Made by a program: the position numbers and the translations under genes. From Sorangium cellulosum So0157-2 (GTDB taxonomy: Bacteria > Myxococcota_A > Polyangia > Polyangiales > Polyangiaceae): 64,000 bases of DNA. Numbering within the stretch: position 1 is the stretch's first letter; each line of letters begins with the position of its first letter. The notes under the pieces were generated by a model. The model did no database searches and was not told where the DNA came from. It saw only the letters and a program-made list of their open reading frames with translations. The stretch is taken from contig NC_021658.1 in the NCBI RefSeq assembly GCF_000418325.1, positions 6,001,501 to 6,065,500 on the forward strand, in the 5' to 3' direction. This document shows, one piece after another, positions 27,043 through 35,140 of the stretch.

Positions 27043-29019
27043 ATGAAGCGCGCCTTCGACATGTGCGTGGTTGGGCTCTCGCTCGCAGCGACGGCCTGTG
27101 GACCGGGCCTGGATCCCGAGGTGGTCGTGCACCCGCCCCGGCCCACCGTCTTGCCCGCGAGCAGCGCCGGCGAGAACACCGGCGGGTGTCCGGCCATCGG
27201 CCACACCGAGCCGCTCATCGTCGACTGGCTCACGACCCGCCGCTCCGATCTCGGCCTCGCGATGAAAGAAGGCGTCGCCGTCGTCTCCTACGACTGCACG
27301 ACGTTGAAGCTCCTCGCCCAGTGCAAGCTCCAAGGGACCTACTCCTACGCGGGCGTGAGCCGGAGCGAAAATGTAATACAGTTGACAAATCCTGCGGAGA
27401 TGCAGGCGAACGTCCCGTTCGGCGCGCCGGCGCTCAGCACCGCGATCGAAGGCAGCCAGACGGCCGCGTTCGACGTGGCGCTCGTGCCCGCAGGGAAGAT
27501 GGCGACCACGGTGACGTCGGCCTCGGCGCAGGACCTCTCGGGCAGCTGCGAGGGCGCGACGCACTTCGTGCGCGCGGCGCTCCTCGGGGCCTTCGCGATG
27601 GCGCCGGGCAGCCGCGGCGCGGCGCGGACGGTCGATCAGGTCTTCGCGGCGGTCGGGCCTGCGACATCGGCGAACCAGGGGGGCACCGCGAGCCGGGAAG
27701 GGGAGCTCGAGGCGTGCCGGGCCGCGAAGCCCGACGCGCAAGCCCCGACGGACCGCTGCCATGCGCCGCTTCGCCTGGAGCTCGTCCCGCTGGAGGCGAA
27801 GAAGCCGGAGACGGCCGAGGCTGCGGCGAAGCCGGCCGAGGACGAGCTCCCGAAGCTGTCGAGCTCGTGCCCGGTCGGGACGGTGCGGAGCGGGGCGAAG
27901 TGCTCGCCGCCGGCGGTCACGCCCGCGCACCTGTGCGAGCCCGCGGACGCGAGGGCGTGCGCGGCGCAATGCGGGAAGGGCGACGTCGGCAGCTGCTATC
28001 ACCTCGGGATTCACTACCTGAGCGGCAAGGACCTGCCGCGCGACGACGCGAGGGCGGCGGAGCTGTTCGAGAAGGCGTGCGGCGCGGGCGTCACGCAGGC
28101 CTGCTACGCGCGGGCGCGGCTGCAGCTGCGCGACATCCAGAGCGCCAAGGTGCCGCCGGACACCGCGGGGCGGGCGAAGGTGCGCGAGTTCGCCGACAAG
28201 GCGTGCGACATGGGCGACGGCTGGGCGTGCTTCAGCGCGGCCGAGTGGTACCTGAGCGAGGGCCCGCAGGCGGTCCTCCCGAAGGACGCGACGCGCGCGG
28301 TCGCGTTCCTCCGGCGCGGCTGCGATCTCGGGTACGGACCGAGCTGCAGCGCGCTGGGCAAGATGCTCATCGAGGGGAAGCTCGCGGCGAAGGACGTGGC
28401 GGTGGCGGTGGGCGTGCTCCAGCGCGCGTGCGAGGGGGGCCAGGCCGAGGACTGCGTCGACCTCGGGGACATCCTCCGCAAGGGGCAGGGCGCGCCGAAG
28501 GACGGGGTGAAGGCGATCGCGGCGTACCGGCGCGGCTGCAGCCTGGGGGACATGCGCGCGTGCAACGCCGCAGGCGCGGTCTTCGCGGAGGGCGACGGCG
28601 TGCCGAGGGACGTCGCGAAGGCCTATTCGCTCTTCGAGAAGGGTTGCCCGGAGAAGGGCTTCGGCGCCGAGGCGTGCATGAGCCTCGCCGGGATGTACGA
28701 GAAGGGGACCGGCATTCCGAAGGACATGGCGCGCGCCGCCGCGCTCTACGAGAAGGTGTGCGGCTCGGGCGGCTGCCTGCGGGCCGCGGAGATCTGGCAG
28801 CGCGGCGACGGGGTGACGGCGGACCCGGAGCGGGCGTTCTCGCTGTACGAGAGGGCGTGCTCGCAGTGGGGGGAGAAGAAGGCGTGCGACGCGTTCGGCC
28901 CGCTCCTGGAGAAGAAGGACAAGGAGCGGGCGCGGGCCTTCTACGCGGAGCAATGCTCGCGGACCCAGGACAAGGCGGCGTGCGCGAGCCTGAAGCGGCT
29001 CGGCGGCGCGCGCAAGTAG
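27043..29019 (+). CDS. Sel1/TPR-like repeat lipoprotein
   Basis: 658 residues. The signal peptide ends at a lipobox (SLAATAC, Cys about residue 19). The N-terminal 200 residues form an unassigned domain, followed by an Ala/Pro/Glu linker and then at least nine Cys-containing Sel1-type repeats of 36-40 residues (for example ARAAELFEKACGAGVTQACY). Sel1 repeats form alpha-solenoids that scaffold protein complexes; the paired Cys in each repeat, as in Helicobacter Hcp proteins, suggest one disulfide per repeat and a periplasmic location. No strong ribosome-binding site is seen at ATG 27043, but the signal peptide fixes it. Confidence 0.9.
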   Translation: MKRAFDMCVVGLSLAATACGPGLDPEVVVHPPRPTVLPASSAGENTGGCPAIGHTEPLIVDWLTTRRSDLGLAMKEGVAVVSYDCTTLKLLAQCKLQGTYSYAGVSRSENVIQLTNPAEMQANVPFGAPALSTAIEGSQTAAFDVALVPAGKMATTVTSASAQDLSGSCEGATHFVRAALLGAFAMAPGSRGAARTVDQVFAAVGPATSANQGGTASREGELEACRAAKPDAQAPTDRCHAPLRLELVPLEAKKPETAEAAAKPAEDELPKLSSSCPVGTVRSGAKCSPPAVTPAHLCEPADARACAAQCGKGDVGSCYHLGIHYLSGKDLPRDDARAAELFEKACGAGVTQACYARARLQLRDIQSAKVPPDTAGRAKVREFADKACDMGDGWACFSAAEWYLSEGPQAVLPKDATRAVAFLRRGCDLGYGPSCSALGKMLIEGKLAAKDVAVAVGVLQRACEGGQAEDCVDLGDILRKGQGAPKDGVKAIAAYRRGCSLGDMRACNAAGAVFAEGDGVPRDVAKAYSLFEKGCPEKGFGAEACMSLAGMYEKGTGIPKDMARAAALYEKVCGSGGCLRAAEIWQRGDGVTADPERAFSLYERACSQWGEKKACDAFGPLLEKKDKERARAFYAEQCSRTQDKAACASLKRLGGARK

Positions 29020-29052
29020 GCGAGGACCGCGGCGCTCCGGCGAGCAACCGCC

Positions 29053-32000
29053 CTAAAACAGCTTCATCTGGCGATCCGCCGCCGCGCGCGGCCTCTTCTG
29101 CGCCTCCGGCGACGGACCGGCCCGCAGGAGCAGCCGCTCCTCGACCTCGCGAACGAACGGCGAGATCTCGGTCTCGACCACCTTGCCGTGCCGCGCGCGC
29201 TGCATCGCGCGGGTGAGGAACAGCCGCTCTCGCGCCCGCGTCATGCCGACATAGAAGAGCCGGCGCTCCTCGGCGACGTCGGTCTCCTCCCTGCCAGGGA
29301 ACCGCAACGGGAGCAGGCCGTCCTCGCACCCCACCAGGAAGACCACCCGGAACTCGAGCCCCTTGGCCGCGTGCAGCGTGAGCAGCGAGATGCGGTCGGC
29401 CCGCGGATCCCACGCGTCGATCTCGGTGCTCACCGCGAGGTCGATCAAGAAGCGATCGAGATCCCCTCCGCAGCGCTCCGCGAGCGGCAAGAGCAGCTCC
29501 AGCGCCGCGTCCACGTCGGCCTCGCCGAGGCGCGCCGCGCCCTCCGCGGGCGGAGCGACGTCCACCGCCGGCTGCGCGATCTCCTCCCGCAGCCGCGCCG
29601 CGGCCGCCTTGAGCCGCGCCGCGAGCGGCCCCGGCGGGGCGCCGGCCAGCGCCCGCGCGAGCGCCTCCGAGGCCGCGCGCTCGATGAGGCGGCGCTCCGA
29701 CCGCCGCTGGAACGGCATGCCCGAGCGGGCGAACGCCTCCCGGAGCGGCTCGGATTGCGCCTCCGTCCGGTAGAGCACCGCGAAATCCGAGAAGGAGTAT
29801 TCGCCGCCCGCCGCAGGCGAGTCCACCCGCCCGCTATCCATCGAGAAGAACGTCGACCCCCCGAGCATCCGCTCGATGGTGTGCACCACGCGCTCGGCCT
29901 CGGCCGCCTCCGTGGGCGATTCATGAACCGCCACGAGCTCCACGCCCACCGCGCTCGGCAGGAGCTCCCGCGCGCCGAGCGTCGGCGAGGGCGCGATCAC
30001 CTGGAGCGCCGCCTCGACGATCGGGCGCGACGAGCGGTAATTCCGCTTGAGCCGCACCACGCGCGCCGCCGGGAAGTCCTGCTGGAAGCGGAAGAAGAAG
30101 CCCACGTCCGCGCCGCGGAAGCCGTAGATCGCCTGATCCGGATCGCCGATGGCGCAGACGTTCCCGCCGGGCGGGACCAGCGCGCGCACCAGCCGGTACT
30201 GGCGCTCGTCGATGTCCTGGTACTCGTCGATGGAGAGAACCCGGGCCCGCGCGCGCGCCGCGGCGAGCGCGTCGCCCTGCGCCTCGAGGAGCAGCGCCGC
30301 ATGGCCGACGAGATCGTCCAGGTCGAGGAGCCCGCGCGCGGCGAGCTCGTCCTCGTACACCTTCCACGCGCGGTCGAGGTGGCGGTCGATCTCGCCGCCT
30401 TCGGCCGGCGCGCCCTCCTGCGGCCGGGGCGCGTCGGCGTGGCGCGGGTAACGCCGCTTCAGCGCGGCGATGTCGGCGAGCAGCCGGGCCGCCCGCCGCT
30501 CCGGGACGTTGAGCGCCGCGGCGAGCATCGCCATCCGCTCGCGCTCGCCGGCGATCCCGGGCGGAGCGGCGCCCGCGGCCCGCGCGTGCTCGCGGAGCAG
30601 CGAGAGGCCGAGCGCGTGGAAGGTCATGGCCGGCACGCGGCCGCCGGCCTCGCCGAGCAGCGCGACGAGCCGCTCCCGCATCTCGTCGGCGGCCCGGCGC
30701 GTGAAGGTGATCGCGAGGCACTGCTCCGGCGGCACGCCGAGATCCAGGACGAGGTGGGCGATCCGGTGCGTGAGCGTGCGGGTCTTGCCCGTGCCCGGCC
30801 CCGCCAGGAGGAGCACCGCGCCCTCGGTGAGCTCCGCCGCGGCCCGCTGCTCCGGGTCGAGCCCGTCGAGCAGCGCCGCGCCGCGCCGGGGCCCCCCGCC
30901 GGGCGGCGCGCCGAGGGGCGCCTCGCCGGGGGGCCCCGGCGCGCGCTCGGCGTGCGCCCGGCCGCGGCGCGGGGGCGGCCGCGACGCGTCGGAAGCGCGC
31001 GGCGGCGCGGGAGGGCGCGCCGGCGCGGACGGCGGCTCCGGCGCCGCGGGCTCGGGCTGGAAGAGGAGCCCGCCCCCGCGGCGCTGCGTGAGCTCCTCCG
31101 GCTGGAAGACCCGGATCACGCCGTACTCGCCGTCGTAGCCGGCGTCGCGGATCACGCGCCCCTCGCGCATCCGCGCGATCGCCTCGGAGAGGAGCGGCGT
31201 CCCGGCGCGCGCGATCTCGTCGAGCGGGGCGTCGCCGAGGAGGAACAGCTCGGGGCCGAGCCGCGACAGCACCCCGTCGTAGCTCCGCTGCACCACCTTG
31301 CTGGAGGCGCCGACGCCGTGGAGCTCGGCCAGCACCTCGGGCAGCGGCACCAGGTTGCGGAACTCGCTCGCGCCCTCGGGGCGCACCCCCTCCTCGCGGT
31401 CGGCGAGCTCCTCGACCCGGTGCAGCACGCCCACGGTGACCGGGTGCCCGCACACGGGGCACGCGAGCGAGCGCGCCCGCGTCTCCGCCGGCGACAGCAC
31501 GACATTGCACTTCCGGTGGCCGTCGAGGTGGTATTTGCCCTCCTCCGGGAAGAACTCCACCGTGCCGCCGAAGCCCTGTCCGGTCTCCAGGGCGCGCCGG
31601 ATCGCGAAGTAATCGAGCGGCGCGTCGAACGCCGTGGCCTCGCGGCCGAGCTTCGCGGGCGAGTGCGCGTCCGAGCTGGAGACGAGCCGGTAGCGATCGA
31701 GCCCGGAGATGCGCCAGTTCATCGCGGGATCGGACGAGAGCCCGGTCTCGAGCGCGAAGATGTGCGGGGCGAGATCGCCGTAGCACTCCTCGACCGCGTC
31801 GAAGCCGGCCTTGGAGCCGAGCACCGAGAACCACGGAGTCCAGATGTGCGCCGGCACGAGGTAGGAGCCCTCGCCCGACTCCAGCACGATCTCGAGCAGG
31901 TGGCGCGAATCGAGCCCCAGGATCGGCCGCCCGTCGGCGGTCAGGTTGCCGATCTTCGAGAGCGCGCGGACGATCCGGTCCGCGGCCTCGAAGTCCGGCG

Positions 32001-32337
32001 CATAGAGGAGATGATGGATTTTGCGCGTCCGATCGCCCTTCTTGTAGATGGTCGAGATCTCCACCGAGAGCATGAAGCGGGTCTCCCCGCGGCACGCGCC
32101 GGGGAGACGCTCCGACACGACGCGGCCCAGGTCGTCTCGCAGGCGGAAGAGGCCGGGCTCGGCGGGCACGAGGCGCTCGCGGAGCTCGGCCATCCACGCC
32201 GGATGGGTGAAATCCCCCGTGCCGATCACCGCGATGCCCTTGCGCTGAGCCCAGTAGCTCAGGTGCGCGAGATCGCAATCGCTGCTCGTGGCGCGCGAAT
32301 ATTTCGAATGCACGTGAAGGTCGGCATAAAAACGCAT
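29053..32337 (-). CDS. EndoQ-like PHP nuclease fused to UvrD/Rep-type helicase
   Basis: 1094 residues. The N-terminal 410 residues are a PHP-type nuclease: HxH motif DLHVHS (6-11), GTGDFTHP, PAHIWTPWF, FALETGLSSD and SSSDAHS supply metal ligands, and a zinc ribbon (CNVVL...CPVCGHPV) follows. This layout matches endonuclease Q, which nicks DNA 5' of deaminated bases and abasic sites. After a Pro/Arg linker, a superfamily 1 helicase begins at about residue 495, with Walker A GPGTGKT (about 510), Walker B DEYQDI, GDPDQAIYGFRG, LHAAKGLEF and YVGMTRA. Both parts look intact, so a single chain could nick and unwind at damaged sites. It is transcribed divergently from the T6SS cluster. Confidence 0.92.
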   Translation of the reverse strand: MRFYADLHVHSKYSRATSSDCDLAHLSYWAQRKGIAVIGTGDFTHPAWMAELRERLVPAEPGLFRLRDDLGRVVSERLPGACRGETRFMLSVEISTIYKKGDRTRKIHHLLYAPDFEAADRIVRALSKIGNLTADGRPILGLDSRHLLEIVLESGEGSYLVPAHIWTPWFSVLGSKAGFDAVEECYGDLAPHIFALETGLSSDPAMNWRISGLDRYRLVSSSDAHSPAKLGREATAFDAPLDYFAIRRALETGQGFGGTVEFFPEEGKYHLDGHRKCNVVLSPAETRARSLACPVCGHPVTVGVLHRVEELADREEGVRPEGASEFRNLVPLPEVLAELHGVGASSKVVQRSYDGVLSRLGPELFLLGDAPLDEIARAGTPLLSEAIARMREGRVIRDAGYDGEYGVIRVFQPEELTQRRGGGLLFQPEPAAPEPPSAPARPPAPPRASDASRPPPRRGRAHAERAPGPPGEAPLGAPPGGGPRRGAALLDGLDPEQRAAAELTEGAVLLLAGPGTGKTRTLTHRIAHLVLDLGVPPEQCLAITFTRRAADEMRERLVALLGEAGGRVPAMTFHALGLSLLREHARAAGAAPPGIAGERERMAMLAAALNVPERRAARLLADIAALKRRYPRHADAPRPQEGAPAEGGEIDRHLDRAWKVYEDELAARGLLDLDDLVGHAALLLEAQGDALAAARARARVLSIDEYQDIDERQYRLVRALVPPGGNVCAIGDPDQAIYGFRGADVGFFFRFQQDFPAARVVRLKRNYRSSRPIVEAALQVIAPSPTLGARELLPSAVGVELVAVHESPTEAAEAERVVHTIERMLGGSTFFSMDSGRVDSPAAGGEYSFSDFAVLYRTEAQSEPLREAFARSGMPFQRRSERRLIERAASEALARALAGAPPGPLAARLKAAAARLREEIAQPAVDVAPPAEGAARLGEADVDAALELLLPLAERCGGDLDRFLIDLAVSTEIDAWDPRADRISLLTLHAAKGLEFRVVFLVGCEDGLLPLRFPGREETDVAEERRLFYVGMTRARERLFLTRAMQRARHGKVVETEISPFVREVEERLLLRAGPSPEAQKRPRAAADRQMKLF

Positions 32338-32856
32338 GGTGACCCGTAATTGAGGTGTTGTTCCCTATCGAGAACCTCCTCGCGCTGTCAATCGTGGACA
32401 CCGATGCTTTTGTCGAATAAATGATGGGAAAATTGACGCGCGAACCGTAAAGACCCAAGATAAGCGCTGAGCGTGGCAATTGATGGTCGCTCGCCGTAAT
32501 GCCAATGCCGGCGGGGCGGGCGCGACGTGGAGGCGACGTGGATGCGGCGTGGAGTGGAAAGGCGGTTGTCGACGGGCGTCGAGCGCGACGCGCGTCGACG
32601 GAGAACGCGTGCGACGCGCGGGGGCCATCGCACCTCCGTCGCCCGCTATCGCGTCGAGTCCGCTCGCCGCTCGACTGGGCCGGTGTGCTCGCGGCGAGGT
32701 CTCCGGAACGACACGCTCCTACCTGGGGCGATCCGGACAGGCGACCTGCCGCACCTTCGCTGCGCCCGCTTGCATCCGCGCGCCGCGCCACGGTACGTTG
32801 CACGGCCCAAGAGCCCTCCGTCGCGGTCGAGGCGCGCGGGCATCGAGAGCTCGTTC
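32338..32856. other. Divergent promoter region between helicase and T6SS cluster
   Basis: 519 bp without a supported gene. The part nearest the helicase (32340-32500) is distinctly more AT-rich than its surroundings, as expected for promoters. A possible plus-strand promoter is TTGACG (32433) with CAAGAT 17 bp later; the match is weak. The rest is Arg-rich shadow coding with CGTCGA-type short repeats. Confidence 0.35.
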
Positions 32857-35028
32857 GTGCAGTCGCCCTGGCCCCTCCCTGTCGCCCCCCTGACGCCGGC
32901 CTCGTGCGGCGCCGTCCTGTGGCGTATGCAGGGCGCCGAGCGGCTCACGGTCATCGTCAAGGCCACCTTCTCCCTCGTCCACGAGCGCACCGCGGAGCTC
33001 GCCGCTCCGGCGGCCCTCGTCGGCGCCGACATTCCTCGGGATGGGTGGGGCAGCCTCGAACAGGCCTGCGAGACAGCACCCTACCTCCCGAGCGCAGGGG
33101 TCCTCGTGCGCGGACACGCCTCGGCCCCCGCGGGGACGACCGTCACCGCGCTCTCGGTGCGGTTCGCGCTCTTCGGCGATGACCGCTGGATCCTCAACAA
33201 GGTGCTCCACGTCTACGGCGACCGCACGCGCGAGGCGCCGAGCCCCCGCCCGTTCGCCCGCATCCCGATCGTGTACGAGCGCGCGTACGGCGGCCCGCAT
33301 GTCGAGGCGAACCCCGTGGGCGTGGGGTTCGGCGCGACGCTGCCGAACCTGGTGGATCCGGCCGACGCGACGCGGCCGGCGGGCTTCGGTCCGATCGCGC
33401 GGACATGGGCCCCGCGGCGGAGCTTCCTCCAGCAGGGCCAGGAGCCCGACGCCCCCGTGCCGGCGCTCGATGGCAGCTTCGATTTCCGCTACTTCCAGGC
33501 CGCGCCCGCGGACCAGCAGCTCGATTCCTTGCGCGGCGGCGCGTGGATCTACCTCGAAGGACTGCATCCGCACTACCCGTGGTTCCGGTCGAGCCTGCCG
33601 CCGGCGCGCGGGGTCGCGCGGCTCTACCGGAGAGGGCCGTGGGGCGAGGACCACGAACAGCCGGTCGAGCTGGTGGCCGACACGCTGGCCGTCGACGCGG
33701 ATCGCCTGCTCTGCTCGATGGTCTGGCGCGGGAGCGCCGCGCTCGCGCCGGGCGACACGCTGGCCCGGATGCGCGTGGCCGCGGGCGTCGAGATGCCGGG
33801 GGTGCCGCTCGTGTGGCCCTCTCCACGCTCCGGCCCGTCGTCGCCCCTCGCGCTTTCCGATGCGCCCCCCGCCGGGAGCGCGCCTGCGGCCGGTCGTGGC
33901 CTGACGCTCGCCGGGGACGAGCAGGAGGGCGAGACCTCCGACGGCCACCCCTCGAGGCCCCGGTCCCGCCCGCTTGCGCCCTTCGCGCTGGCCGAGCCCC
34001 GGAGCGCGCCTGCGCCCCAGGGGAGCGCGCTCCCCGGGGCGCCCTGGAGCCCGGAGCGCGTCATGCCGTTGAATCCGCTGCTCGGCGAGACGACGGACGC
34101 CACGGTGAGCGCGTCCGCGCCGCCGCTCGATACGTCCCCGCCCCAGGCAGGCGGCGCCGAGCCGTCACCGCCTGCCGGCTTGCCGTTCGTGCCGGCGCCG
34201 GCGCCGGCGCCGCGTCCCGAGCCGGCCCCGGACTCCGTGCCGCTCGCGAGGCCCTTCGCCCGCGCCGAGGCCGCGTTCCCGCCGCACCTCGACGCTCCCG
34301 CCGGGGTGGCCGCGCTCCCGCCGCACCTCGACGCTCCCGCCGGGGCCCGGGGCACACGCGCGACGCTGCTCGCTAGACTGCGCAGCCGCGGGCCGCTCGA
34401 CGACCTGGAGCTGGCGGGCCTCGACCTCGACGGCATCGATTTCAACGGAGCGTCGCTCGAGCACCTGAACCTCGCCGGCGCGACCCTCGCCCGGTGCAAC
34501 CTCTCGGCGGCGCGCCTCACCGGGGCCAACCTGCGCGGCGCGGATCTGACGGACGCGCGCCTCGACGCCGCCGACCTCACGCGCGCCGATCTCTCCCGCG
34601 CCACGCTGGACCGCGCGCAGCTCTCCTCCGCGATCCTCGATCGCGCGGATCTCTCCTTCGCGAAGGGCTCGAACGCGACCTTCGCCGGCGCGTCGCTGCA
34701 GGGCGCCGACCTGCGGCAGGCGCGCTTCATCGAGGCCACCTTCGACCGGGCGAACCTCGCCGGCATCAACGGCAGCAAGGCCGACTTCTCGCGCGCCGGC
34801 TTCTCGCGCGCCAACCTCGCCGGCGCCGTCCTGCGCGCGGCGAAGCTCAAAGAAGCGCAGCTCCCGCGCGCCAGCGTGGAGGGCGCCGACCTGCGCGACG
34901 CGGACCTCGCGGGCGCCAACGTCTATGGCGTCAAGCTCGAGAGCGCCAAGTCGAGCGGCGCCATCCTCCGCTCCCTCGTCGAGATCCCGCCGTCCGAAGA
35001 CGATCCAGGAGAACTTTCCAGAAGTTGA
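32857..35028 (+). CDS. DUF2169 + pentapeptide-repeat protein, T6SS spike accessory
   Basis: About 723 residues. The N-terminal 310 residues are DUF2169 (LTVIVKATFSL, IPIVYERAYGG, NPVGVGFG, SLPPARG), a domain found next to VgrG genes and thought to act as an adaptor for spike assembly or effector loading. A Pro/Ala/Ser linker carries a duplicated PPHLDAPAG segment. The last 215 residues are pentapeptide repeats (A[DN]LxxA pattern) predicted to form a four-sided beta-helix. GTG 32857 gives the short lead typical of DUF2169 proteins; ATG 32926 would cut into the domain. It lies 112 bp upstream of vgrG. Confidence 0.85.
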   Translation: MQSPWPLPVAPLTPASCGAVLWRMQGAERLTVIVKATFSLVHERTAELAAPAALVGADIPRDGWGSLEQACETAPYLPSAGVLVRGHASAPAGTTVTALSVRFALFGDDRWILNKVLHVYGDRTREAPSPRPFARIPIVYERAYGGPHVEANPVGVGFGATLPNLVDPADATRPAGFGPIARTWAPRRSFLQQGQEPDAPVPALDGSFDFRYFQAAPADQQLDSLRGGAWIYLEGLHPHYPWFRSSLPPARGVARLYRRGPWGEDHEQPVELVADTLAVDADRLLCSMVWRGSAALAPGDTLARMRVAAGVEMPGVPLVWPSPRSGPSSPLALSDAPPAGSAPAAGRGLTLAGDEQEGETSDGHPSRPRSRPLAPFALAEPRSAPAPQGSALPGAPWSPERVMPLNPLLGETTDATVSASAPPLDTSPPQAGGAEPSPPAGLPFVPAPAPAPRPEPAPDSVPLARPFARAEAAFPPHLDAPAGVAALPPHLDAPAGARGTRATLLARLRSRGPLDDLELAGLDLDGIDFNGASLEHLNLAGATLARCNLSAARLTGANLRGADLTDARLDAADLTRADLSRATLDRAQLSSAILDRADLSFAKGSNATFAGASLQGADLRQARFIEATFDRANLAGINGSKADFSRAGFSRANLAGAVLRAAKLKEAQLPRASVEGADLRDADLAGANVYGVKLESAKSSGAILRSLVEIPPSEDDPGELSRS

Positions 35029-35140
35029 CGTTGCGGCCAATTTTTGTCTAGTTGCATGATGAGCTCTCCCCGGGGCGTCAGGCGGCCGCGGTCGTCGCGT
35101 GATCCCCGGTGCGTGCCCTCGAAAGTTGCAGGTGAATGCC

